Below, one piece after another: positions 1 through 7,088 of a DNA stretch of 64,000 bases. The notes beneath the pieces were generated by a model. That model was given only the letters and a program-made list of their open reading frames with translations, made no database searches and was not told the DNA's origin. Position 1 is the stretch's first letter. Each line of letters opens with the position of its first letter. The position numbers and the translations under genes are program-made. This DNA comes from Kribbella solani (GTDB lineage Bacteria; Actinomycetota; Actinomycetes; Propionibacteriales; Kribbellaceae): the NCBI RefSeq assembly GCF_014205295.1, contig NZ_JACHNF010000001.1, positions 6,200,001 to 6,264,000 of the forward strand, written 5' to 3'.

Positions 1-533
1 ACCTTCGTGTCTCCCATCGGTTCCTCCTGGTTTGGCGCGGCAGATGCCGCAACAGCTGTGATGTGTGCGCCCAAGAACGCGGGCTTCGGAACGACCGCCG
101 CCCCCGTGAGGGTCGTTGCCTTGGAGTACTGAATGCCGTCCTGGCCGGCCTCGAACTGACCCTCGACTTCGGCACTGAATGCCTTGAGGACTCGGTCCTT
201 GGCGAGCGCCAGAACGCGGTCACCTTCGGGGGTTTCGGCGATCTTGAACTTCGCCTGCACGCCGTCCTCGTCGGTCGCCAGTGCAACGGCAACGCCGACC
301 TGGGTGTAGAGCGACTTGCCGTCGTGCCCGTAGTTCAGGACGACATCCGAGAAGTCCTCGGGCAGGGTGATCGTGCTGGCGTCCCGGAACATGAAGCGCG
401 CCGAGCGGCCTGTCGTTGGATCGACGGCCGGACGAGACACCTCCCCGAACGGGAGAAGGACACCGGTCAGCGTCCGCGACTCCTGATCGACGGCGAACGC
501 TGCCGCCGCGAAGGTGATGGTGCTGTTAGCCAT
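1..533 (-). CDS. Phage prohead (capsid maturation) protease, possibly fused to major capsid protein; partial
   Basis: The reading frame is open from ATG at 533 to the window edge, 177 codons. The first ~150 residues read like an HK97-type prohead protease: an early LTGVLLPFGE segment, a His in NYGHDGK near residue 70, and a Ser in KAFSAEVEG near residue 126, candidates for the catalytic His and Ser. The frame then continues without a stop through a strong internal SD (AGGAGG, 28-23) and an in-frame ATG at 17-15. So the major capsid protein may be made as a fusion, from the internal start, or both. The start codon overlaps the portal stop (ATGGCTAA). The protease call is good; the fusion is unresolved because the gene is cut. 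Confidence 0.7.
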   Translation of the reverse strand, partial: MANSTITFAAAAFAVDQESRTLTGVLLPFGEVSRPAVDPTTGRSARFMFRDASTITLPEDFSDVVLNYGHDGKSLYTQVGVAVALATDEDGVQAKFKIAETPEGDRVLALAKDRVLKAFSAEVEGQFEAGQDGIQYSKATTLTGAAVVPKPAFLGAHITAVAASAAPNQEEPMGDTK

Positions 534-1779
534 TGCTGGCCTCCTGTGCGGCTGGCAGTGCCGGGGTGGGGTTCGGGATCGGCTCCGCAAGTTCGGCGTC
601 ACTGCGTGGCTCCAGGCCGCGCTTGTCGCGTGCCTCGTTGACCCGGAGCACCTTCGAGCGGATGAGGATCTCGTCGGTCTGCGCTGCGGCCAGGTCGTCC
701 AGGCGCAGGTAGCTCGACGTGTCGAAGGCGACGCGGTAGCCGTAAGGCGTGATGTCGTCCATAGACAGGCGACCCTCGACCGCCGTCATGTACGGACCGA
801 GCACCGATTCGAGGCGCTGACGCTTGCGGTCCTGGCTGTTGAAGTACGTACGGCTGGTGGTCGAGACGCTGAGCTCCTCGGCGTCGATGCCGGTCAGCCG
901 TGCAACCTCGGTCACCATGAACTCGCGGGACGCGGCCATCTGCAGCTGCTCGGGGTTAAAGCCGTCGCGGTTGTACTTCAGCGCCGCTGGCACGTAGGCC
1001 GTTCGCCGAAGCTGGCGGGCCTGATACCACGCGTCGAGAATTTCCGCGATCGCCCGATCGTCGGCCTCCTCCTGCGTCTCGTCACCGATGGGCTCACCAA
1101 CGACCGGATCAGCGCCCTCGGTCGGCGTGAACCAGTCGACGGGCGGCAGGCCCTGGGCTGCACGGAGGGCAGCGGCATTGAGGGCGATGTACGCCCGGAG
1201 CGCAGGCGAGGCGGTCAGCAGACCACCGTTCGGGGAGTCAATGCGGATGAGGCCGGGAACGTCCGGCCAGATCGTGGCGGTCCCCTCGGGATACGAGACG
1301 AACTTTGGTTGCACCGTCACCGTTTCGGCATCGAGGCGAATGGCCTCGATGGGGCGGTTGTGCCAGCCGACGTGCGTGATCCGCCACCAGGCGCGCTCCG
1401 ACAGGAGCATGTCCTCGATGGTGCGAGTCATCGTCACCGACGGGGCGACGCCAGCTTCCGGCCGGTCAACGAGGTTAGGTTTGAAGTTCGTTGCCACGCG
1501 CCCCTGTGGGTCATACACCCGCAACGGGAACTGTCCGATTTCACCGCAGATCAGATCACGGGCTCGTTTGATCGCCGGAATGGCGAGAGCATCCTGGCGG
1601 GAAATCTTGGCGCGACCGAAGATGTAATCTTCCAGAGACGGGGTTCCGTACAGGACGCCAGAGTCGATATCGACCGCGAAACGGGGTCGCTGCACGAAGG
1701 ATTCACCCGTGGTCGACGGGACCGCCAGCGCGTGCGACACAACCGATGAACGGCCGGTGATAGCGCGCCAAATGCCCAT
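526..1779 (-). CDS. Phage portal protein
   Basis: This 417-residue protein matches the HK97/lambda-type portal family in length and texture. It has an N-terminal segment ending in AIPAIKRARDLICGEIGQFP, which is the usual portal opening, a central region rich in beta-type sequence, and a later helix-rich part with VARLTGIDAEELSV and YFNSQDRKRQRLES. The portal forms the dodecameric ring at the capsid vertex through which DNA is packaged. It lies between the terminase and the capsid protease, as in most tailed phages, and its stop overlaps the protease start by 8 nt, so the two are probably translationally coupled. The tail is Pro/Ala-rich and probably disordered. Confidence 0.85.
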   Translation of the reverse strand: MGIWRAITGRSSVVSHALAVPSTTGESFVQRPRFAVDIDSGVLYGTPSLEDYIFGRAKISRQDALAIPAIKRARDLICGEIGQFPLRVYDPQGRVATNFKPNLVDRPEAGVAPSVTMTRTIEDMLLSERAWWRITHVGWHNRPIEAIRLDAETVTVQPKFVSYPEGTATIWPDVPGLIRIDSPNGGLLTASPALRAYIALNAAALRAAQGLPPVDWFTPTEGADPVVGEPIGDETQEEADDRAIAEILDAWYQARQLRRTAYVPAALKYNRDGFNPEQLQMAASREFMVTEVARLTGIDAEELSVSTTSRTYFNSQDRKRQRLESVLGPYMTAVEGRLSMDDITPYGYRVAFDTSSYLRLDDLAAAQTDEILIRSKVLRVNEARDKRGLEPRSDAELAEPIPNPTPALPAAQEASNG

Positions 1780-1797
1780 GTGCCGGACCGTAGCTCC

Positions 1798-1848
1798 GCG
1801 AATTCGGGTCGGCCAAGCAATGCCCTATTTCGACCGACCCGAATTCGC
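1798..1848. terminator. 15-bp perfect inverted repeat between terminase and portal genes
   Basis: The arms 1798-1812 and 1834-1848 are perfect inverted copies (GCGAATTCGGGTCGG) separated by 21 nt. The repeat sits directly downstream of the terminase stop (1850-1852) and upstream of the portal start (1779). There is no U-tract on the minus strand, so it may be an attenuator, a processing site or a protein-binding site rather than a simple terminator. Each arm contains GAATTC. Confidence 0.5.
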
Positions 1849-1849
1849 C

Positions 1850-3667
1850 TTACCGCGAGACGATGATACGCGGCCTTCCTACTGATTTCTTGCGGCACGA
1901 TTGAATTGCCCATAGGGCTGCCTTGATCGCATCGGCTCGCCCATTGGAGACCATTCTCGGCCCATCGGTGCCAGCCGCGACCCGTGCTGCCAAAACCTGA
2001 TTGGTTAGCTCCTCACCGCCGTCGTGCAAGAATGCGTCTTCGGACAACAGGCGTTGAAACTCCCGCACCGACGCGATCACTAGGCCCTGGCCTTTGGCGC
2101 ATCGGATACCGACCAGCGCGGGATCGTCAGCCAGGCTTGCGCCAACGGTCACAGTGCCCCTGAAGCGCGACTCCTTGAGGACTAATGCCGCCTCTTCGAG
2201 GTCGGCAAAGTCCTGCACCGAGACGATTGCCTGACTGTCTACCTTCCAGGCGAACGCTAGCGAGACACCATCAGCGAACCACGACTCGATTGCAGCCGAA
2301 TGTGGCGCGGTTGCCGGAAGGTCGACAATCCGTTCCTCCCACTCCTCCTTCGTGGAGATCGGCTTACCCTTCTCGCGTGGTGCGGTATTCAGCTGCCACA
2401 TGTTGAGGTATTGCGCTGTGAAGCCAGCCATCGGGTCGAGGTCATCGGCCTCTGGGTCCACCTCGCCGGCCAGCGCTTTCTCGTATTTCTTGGTCATTAT
2501 TCTGCGGCGATCTTCTGACCAGTGCGGGTTGGCCGCCTTCCATACTTCAGGGTCGCCAGGATCGGCTCCAGAAGGTGCACCCCACAGCATTAGCAACGTT
2601 TCGCCGTCGTCCACTACCAAGGCCTCGACAATGCGCTTCTTCATCAGGCTGGTAGCTCGCCGGTGAGCGGTCGACGTGAGGTGCAATTGCGACCACAGGC
2701 GCTCCAGCATTGCAGGCTCCAGGCCTTCGGAGACCGTGTCGGGCTTCACGTCCCAGGCCTCGTCTACCACCGCCAGGCCCGCCTCCCAGCCGTACACGCC
2801 CTCCTGACTGCGCACCAGCCAGCGTGACCCGTCGTCGGCCTCAATGGCCTCCTTGCCGTTGGCCTTCGTGACATTCCAGCCCTGCTCGGCTGACCACTTC
2901 CATGCACCTCGCTGGATCTCACGACAGATCGGCAGATCGTTGCCACAGTGAACGACCGTCTGCACCTCACCGATCAGGAACGCGTGCGCCATTCGCCAGA
3001 GCGCCATTCCCCTGATGCGCACCGATTTGCCCGCACGACGAGGACACGACTCGACAACTGAATGCCAAACCAGCGAGCCGTCTGCGCGATGCTCCAGTTG
3101 CCGCACGATTGCCAGCTTCTGCCACCAGCGCAACTTCTTTCCCTCAGCCTCCTCGATCCAGGCAATCGCGTATTCGCCATACGAACCGACAACCTCGTCG
3201 GTCGGTGGTGTCATATACAAAGGCGCAGCTGCGTCGGCGGGAATGTCGAGGAATGGCACCAACCACTCGTATGCACGCAGGCGGTCGGCATCCCACGTTA
3301 GGCCGTCACGAACTGTGATCTGATCGGCAGAAGTCTTGGGAGAGAGAAAGGACACGGACCGGGATGTCCTGGGGCCTGAGGCCTGGGAAAGAACTGGCCC
3401 TGCCTTCGGTGATGTTGGGTCTCCGACTTTGAGATTGCATTCTTTGCACGAGGCAATGAGCCTATCGGGCGGCACGATGATGCCGTTCTTTGTGCCGTCG
3501 AGGTGATGCACATGAGTTGCAACGACAGTGCACTGCATCGTGCCTGCCTTCGTGGTCCATGTACCTGGAATCTTGAGCTGGCATTGGTGGTTGTCCCTAT
3601 CCAGTACGAACGCACGCAGCTCCCTCCATGCACGCGTACTGCCATTGACCCAGGCTTTACTTGGCAT
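1850..3667 (-). CDS. HNH endonuclease-large terminase fusion protein
   Basis: One 605-residue frame holds two domains. Residues ~20-85 form an HNH nuclease: Cys29, HVHHLDGTKN (52-61) and CKECN (74-78). From ~115 on it reads as a phage large terminase: a Walker A-like CPRRAGKS (208-215), a Walker B GLAVVDEAWD (297-306) with Asp302-Glu303, and a C-terminal part ending in NGRADAIKAALWA that fits the terminase nuclease fold. In HK97-type phages a separate HNH protein works with the terminase at cos cleavage; here the two activities are in one chain. No small terminase is recognisable nearby. The start ATG overlaps the end of the upstream small gene by 11 nt. Fusion is read directly; function is by family. 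Confidence 0.85.
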   Translation of the reverse strand: MPSKAWVNGSTRAWRELRAFVLDRDNHQCQLKIPGTWTTKAGTMQCTVVATHVHHLDGTKNGIIVPPDRLIASCKECNLKVGDPTSPKAGPVLSQASGPRTSRSVSFLSPKTSADQITVRDGLTWDADRLRAYEWLVPFLDIPADAAAPLYMTPPTDEVVGSYGEYAIAWIEEAEGKKLRWWQKLAIVRQLEHRADGSLVWHSVVESCPRRAGKSVRIRGMALWRMAHAFLIGEVQTVVHCGNDLPICREIQRGAWKWSAEQGWNVTKANGKEAIEADDGSRWLVRSQEGVYGWEAGLAVVDEAWDVKPDTVSEGLEPAMLERLWSQLHLTSTAHRRATSLMKKRIVEALVVDDGETLLMLWGAPSGADPGDPEVWKAANPHWSEDRRRIMTKKYEKALAGEVDPEADDLDPMAGFTAQYLNMWQLNTAPREKGKPISTKEEWEERIVDLPATAPHSAAIESWFADGVSLAFAWKVDSQAIVSVQDFADLEEAALVLKESRFRGTVTVGASLADDPALVGIRCAKGQGLVIASVREFQRLLSEDAFLHDGGEELTNQVLAARVAAGTDGPRMVSNGRADAIKAALWAIQSCRKKSVGRPRIIVSR

Positions 3668-3929
3668 CGCGGCACGCCGCCTTCTGCTCGTTGTAGGTAG
3701 GTGCGAGCTGGTTGATCTGCCCTGCGTAGTAGGTCACTCCATACGCATCCAACCTCCTGGCAGATGACACCGCACCGGCAGCCATGGCGAATCCGCTGTC
3801 AGCTGAGTCAAGTGCATCCAGGCACGGCTGCGGTGTGCGAGGTTGAACTAGCAGGATGGTGCCGACGACGGTAGCTACTACTGCATAACCAGCCAGGATG
3901 ATGGTGCATTTGTTCTTAGTGATACTCAT
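3657..3929 (-). CDS. Small membrane-anchored protein of unknown function
   Basis: This 90-residue protein has a charged N-terminus (MSITKNKC), one hydrophobic segment at about 9-28 (ILAGYAVVATVVGTILLV) and a soluble C-terminal part with two Cys residues (~36 and ~86). It is probably inserted in the membrane with the C-terminal part outside, or is secreted if the segment is cleaved. Its end overlaps the HNH-terminase start by 11 nt, so it opens the packaging transcription unit after a 194-bp repeat-rich gap. I do not recognise the family. A role in superinfection exclusion or lysis is conceivable but not shown by the sequence. Confidence 0.6.
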   Translation of the reverse strand: MSITKNKCTIILAGYAVVATVVGTILLVQPRTPQPCLDALDSADSGFAMAAGAVSSARRLDAYGVTYYAGQINQLAPTYNEQKAACRDAK

Positions 3930-3965
3930 ATCTAGCTCCTGCGTTCGGTTCGTTCATATGGTCGC

Positions 3966-4124
3966 TCGGGTGGGTCTAATCCCCGATCCCGGTTCCTGGT
4001 GGTAGTGGTGGTGGTGGTGGTCCCTTAAGGGCGGGACCCACCACACACCACGGTGTGTCTAGACCCACCGAGACCCACTAGACCCACTGAGTGGGTCTAC
4101 GTACGTCGGACCCACTAGACCCAC
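3966..4124. repeat. GACCCAC repeat array with palindrome, candidate origin, cos/pac or operator region
   Basis: The gap between the ATPase gene and the packaging genes is full of repeats. GACCCAC occurs at 4035, 4062, 4072, 4081, 4109 and 4118, and its inverse GTGGGTC at 3970 and 4091. Spacing of about 9-10 bp puts several copies on one helix face. At 4079-4099 two arms TAGACCCACT and AGTGGGTCTA form a perfect palindrome around one base. A run of GGT triplets lies at about 4000-4020, followed by CCCTTAAGGG (4022-4031). This looks like a multi-site protein-binding region: a replication origin, a packaging site, or the promoter-operator of the packaging genes. Confidence 0.6.
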
Positions 4125-5797
4125 TAGCCTGTCCACGACATCGCCTCGGGTGATCCCTGGATGAAGTGATGAGTTGCATTGTTCTTTCCAGAGCGGGTTT
4201 CGAGGTCGAAGTCATTGATTAGCTTCTTGATGACTGCTCGAATGTCCGCTTTCTGGCCGGTAATCGCACCTGTGATTTGGTTCTGCGTGCACCCCGGATT
4301 AGCGGTGACGTAGGCCAGGACCGCGCTTTGTAGCGTGCTGGTCGCCTTGGTCTTCCTCGTGCCGGTGAACGGGCTATACGTCAGTGTCTGCGTCGGCCTG
4401 TCGAACTTGAGCTCGCGCTCCTCCTGCTCGACGCGTCGGCCCTCGGCTCTGAAGTACCGGTCGCCGCTGTCGGCGTGCTTCGCTAGCACCCAGCGGTTGT
4501 CGGTCCAGTCATCGAGCTTCGCTCCACCGCGTGCCCGTTCGTTGCCCTCCTCTACGTACCTGCCCGTGTGTACCGGCATGAACAGATCCGCTATGCCCGC
4601 TTCGCGCTTGAACTCGTCCAGGCGTTTGGTGAAGGCGTTGATGTCGCTGTTGGAGTTCTCGTCGCCGTAGAACGCGCCGGAGAAGGGGTCGAGGATCCAG
4701 GCCTCAATCTCGCGCTTCCGCATCTCCGCGACTGCCCACGTGTACGCGGCATCGTCCATGAGGTCGAGGTGGTGCCCTCTCAATGGCACGTGCCAGACGC
4801 GGTCGGGTTTGTGGATGTTGATCTCGCGAAGGTTCCGCCGCATCTGCACGGCTTCTACTTCGTGGTTCCAGAACGCGATACGACCGTCGAGCTTGCGTAC
4901 CTCGTGCGTTCCTAGAAACGGCGTGCCGTCCGCTAGTGCACGGACGAGGTTCATCATGAAGGTGGTCTTGCCGACCTTGAAGCCTGCGGTGATCGTCGTA
5001 TTGCCGCCGACGCTGTGCAGGTTCTCGATCGTCCACTCGATGTCTGGATCCGGCTCGTCTAGCTCGGCGGCCAGATCATCCGCGAAGGCAGGCGGCGTGA
5101 ACAGGGCACTCGACTCAATCCGGCTTGCCCTGCGCCGCACGTCTCGCCGCCGCAGTTCGATCTTCAGGTCATGTTCGACCTGCAGCTCGTAGAGGTCAGC
5201 TGTTGCCGGTGGCTCCGATGCAGGCGAGCTGGCCGGCGGTTGCACTGGTGGTATGACTGGAGCCGTAGGCAACATCACAGGCGGCGTCGGAGCGATGAAC
5301 GTGTAGACCGGCTCAGGCGACCTCGGCTCGGTGAGACCCTTCTTGATCCCCGAGTCGATTGTCTGCTTCGTCTCGTATGGCGTCAGGCCGATCTTGAGGG
5401 CTGCCTGCGTCAACTCGGCACGTACTTGCGCTTCGTTCAGGTTGCCCCCCGCAACAAGCTGGCCGAGCTTCATGGCGGACACATTCAGCTGGTGATTGCG
5501 CTGCCCCTCGGTCGTTCCGAGTAGGACTCCAATCTCACTAGCCAGAGCGTTGGCCGCATAGGTCATCGCCGCCTGCGTGTTGACTACCGGCTGGCCCAGA
5601 TCCTCCAGGCCCACGTTTGGCGTCGGTACGGCAGGCATCGGAGGTGACACCGGCGTAGGCGCAGGTGTGAACGCGGGTTGCTGTGGTCGGACCTGCACGC
5701 CGTTCTTCGCCGCGAGCGCACGGATGTTAGCCAGCCAGTCGACGGGTGGGCCGACAGTCGGGTCGTCCTCTGGCAGGTCGTCTGGGTCGGCGGTCAT
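4124..5797 (-). CDS. RecA-fold P-loop ATPase, probable replicative helicase/primase-like protein (RepA/AAA_25 type)
   Basis: This 557-residue protein has a Pro-rich linker (~40-65), a helical region (~75-160) like the C-terminal part of primase-polymerase fusions, then a RecA-like ATPase core: Walker A AGFKVGKTT near 275-285, a Walker B-like stretch EAWILDPFSGAF, and a sensor-like MPVHTGRY followed by ARGGAKLDDW. A winged-helix-like domain (AVLAYVTANPGCTQNQITGA) ends the protein. The family includes RepA-type hexameric helicases and phage DNA repair ATPases. It lies between the regulatory genes and the packaging genes, where satellites and small phages carry their replication protein. It overlaps the next upstream gene by 4 nt (ATGA). 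Confidence 0.7.
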   Translation of the reverse strand: MTADPDDLPEDDPTVGPPVDWLANIRALAAKNGVQVRPQQPAFTPAPTPVSPPMPAVPTPNVGLEDLGQPVVNTQAAMTYAANALASEIGVLLGTTEGQRNHQLNVSAMKLGQLVAGGNLNEAQVRAELTQAALKIGLTPYETKQTIDSGIKKGLTEPRSPEPVYTFIAPTPPVMLPTAPVIPPVQPPASSPASEPPATADLYELQVEHDLKIELRRRDVRRRASRIESSALFTPPAFADDLAAELDEPDPDIEWTIENLHSVGGNTTITAGFKVGKTTFMMNLVRALADGTPFLGTHEVRKLDGRIAFWNHEVEAVQMRRNLREINIHKPDRVWHVPLRGHHLDLMDDAAYTWAVAEMRKREIEAWILDPFSGAFYGDENSNSDINAFTKRLDEFKREAGIADLFMPVHTGRYVEEGNERARGGAKLDDWTDNRWVLAKHADSGDRYFRAEGRRVEQEERELKFDRPTQTLTYSPFTGTRKTKATSTLQSAVLAYVTANPGCTQNQITGAITGQKADIRAVIKKLINDFDLETRSGKNNATHHFIQGSPEAMSWTG

Positions 5798-6090
5798 TCA
5801 GTGCACCTTTCGAGGTCGGCCTGGACCTTGGGCAGCCATTCGCGCAGGCACCGCTGGTGCAGGGTGAGGTGGAACTTGAAGGGGTGACCGGCCCAGACGA
5901 ACGGGCGCTCGTGCGGCTTGATGTCCTCGCCGCAGTGGAAGCACTCGTCAGCGGCGAAGGCTGAAACCCATGCTAGGAACGTGATTCGACCCCTTCGGTA
6001 GTCGTCTCTCGTGTCCCTACTGGGTGGCGGCTCCGCGAGTACCTCGTCCATCTCGGCTGCCAGCTCGTTCTGACTTCTTGCGATCGCCAC
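5794..6090 (-). CDS. Small putative zinc-binding protein
   Basis: I chose the GTG at 6090, giving 98 residues, because an AAGGGGG ribosome site lies just upstream and the upstream gene stops 1 nt before it. A TTG start at 6114 is the alternative. The C-terminal half has CFHCGEDI, then His residues and a later Cys (KFHLTLHQRCLREW), an arrangement that suits one zinc ion. Similar short CxxC proteins are frequent in actinophages and satellites, but the role is unknown. It overlaps the ATPase start (ATGA) and is part of a tightly packed minus-strand operon. Confidence 0.6.
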   Translation of the reverse strand: MAIARSQNELAAEMDEVLAEPPPSRDTRDDYRRGRITFLAWVSAFAADECFHCGEDIKPHERPFVWAGHPFKFHLTLHQRCLREWLPKVQADLERCTE

Positions 6091-6091
6091 G

Positions 6092-6286
6092 TCACGCCCC
6101 CTTGCTGGCCGCAACGATCAGCAGCATCCAGAGCGCGACGATGGCGGTCATGATGCAGGTTGTCGTCATCAACCACATGACGACGAAGTCCAGGCTCGCC
6201 TCTTGGCGCTTCATCCTTCGGTATGCCCTGATGAACTCGTCGCTGCCTGGCTCCGGCAGGACATTGCGCTTCGGCTTGGTGTTCAT
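6092..6286 (-). CDS. Small single-pass membrane protein
   Basis: The start at ATG 6286 (64 residues, MNTKPKRN) is preferred because it overlaps the stop of the upstream gene in the ATGA fashion seen throughout this operon. A longer frame would run back into the neighbouring gene. The protein has a charged N-terminal part (RAYRRMKRQEA) and one hydrophobic segment at ~36-59 (VVMWLMTTTCIMTAIVALWMLLIV), so the N-terminus is predicted inside the cell. The family and function are not recognised. Confidence 0.55.
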   Translation of the reverse strand: MNTKPKRNVLPEPGSDEFIRAYRRMKRQEASLDFVVMWLMTTTCIMTAIVALWMLLIVAASKGA

Positions 6287-6606
6287 TTCGTGCTCCTCAG
6301 CTGGTCGTAGTACTCGACGAGCGTCATCGCCTTGAGGTGTGCGGATGCGACGCAAAGTTGCTCCCGGCAGGTCCGCCACACCAGCTCGTCCGGCTGCAGC
6401 TCTCGATTGAGCATCTCGAAGACAATCCGTCGAACCTGGAGCGTCTTAACACCTTTCTGCCCGTCGCCCTTGCCGATCATGAGCACCGGATTGCCACCGG
6501 TATTGACGTAGCTGTTCCAGATCCAATGACCGCCATCCGTCTGGTCGAAGCGCTCAAGGACACGCCCCAGGACCTCGGCCTCGCGGCCTCCAAGGTCGAG
6601 TGTCAT
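6283..6606 (-). CDS. HNH-family-like protein with degenerate active site
   Basis: This 107-residue protein follows the pattern of HNH homing-type endonucleases: a Trp-rich opening (GHWIWNSYVNTGG), a basic strand (LQVRRIVFEMLNREL), then a Cys-containing turn and CVASAHLKAM. In active members the turn reads V-x-H-x-C; here it is VWRTC, so the usual metal-activating His appears to be Trp or Arg. It may bind DNA without cutting, or be a regulator derived from a nuclease. It overlaps the excisionase stop by 4 nt. The family link is moderate; loss of activity is an inference from one position. Confidence 0.55.
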   Translation of the reverse strand: MTLDLGGREAEVLGRVLERFDQTDGGHWIWNSYVNTGGNPVLMIGKGDGQKGVKTLQVRRIVFEMLNRELQPDELVWRTCREQLCVASAHLKAMTLVEYYDQLRSTK

Positions 6607-6788
6607 GACTTGTTGGCTTCGATCCAGGCCTGCACGACGGGCCTGCTGTAGAAGACCCGTCCGCCGATGCGGATGAAGTCCGGTCCTTTGCCGTCTCGCC
6701 GCCAGTTGCGAAGCGTCTTGATGTGCACATCCAGGTATGCAGCTAGCTCGGGCGCGCTGATCAGATCGCGCTCCTCGTGGATCGTCAT
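6603..6788 (-). CDS. xis: Excisionase-type helix-turn-helix protein
   Basis: This 61-residue protein is a single winged HTH of the MerR/HTH_17 type: LISAPELAAYLDVHIKTLRN is the recognition part, followed by DFIRIGGRVFYSRPVVQAWI as the wing and last helix. Such proteins act as recombination directionality factors or as AlpA-like activators. It is the first gene of the minus-strand operon and stands divergent to the integrase across a 300-bp control region, which suits both roles. In phage satellites AlpA-type proteins often act as the master activator. Confidence 0.75.
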   Translation of the reverse strand: MTIHEERDLISAPELAAYLDVHIKTLRNWRRDGKGPDFIRIGGRVFYSRPVVQAWIEANKS

Positions 6789-7088
6789 GGGTTGCTCCTA
6801 GCGTTCCGTTTGTGTCCCGTGTTGCCGGGTGGATGGAACGCTAGGTGCCGGTCGGCCGATCCGTCATTCATTGGCCCTAGGCAACTATCGGCTCCGCCAG
6901 GCGTACAGGACTGACGGAGGTCCAACCGTCGCTTAGGTGTCCCGTAGGTGCATCGAACTGCGAGGACTGATGGACGACTAACGCCTTGAAAACAAGCCGA
7001 TAGCACGTTGATCTGATGTGCTACGCCTTGCCTGCTCGCCGCCGACAGAGCGAAGCTCCTGCTCCGTTACACGAGATTGGAGATAGTC
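6789..7088. promoter_or_regulatory. Divergent control region between xis operon and integrase
   Basis: This 300-bp gap must hold the promoters for both directions. Close to the xis start there is a perfect 11-bp inverted repeat, CCTAGCGTTCC at 6797-6807 and its inverse at 6835-6845, a good operator candidate. CTATCGGC occurs at 6885-6892 and inverted at 6996-7003. The longer GCCGATAGCACG (6996-7007) has a perfect inverted copy at 8313-8324 next to the att core, so these may be integrase or Xis binding sites. I could not assign -35/-10 boxes with confidence. Confidence 0.5.

Noticed and set aside
514..1749. Long plus-strand frame opposite the portal gene
   Set aside because: It is antisense to a clear portal protein and has Arg/Gly/Val-rich content without domain signals, as expected of a shadow frame in GC-rich DNA.
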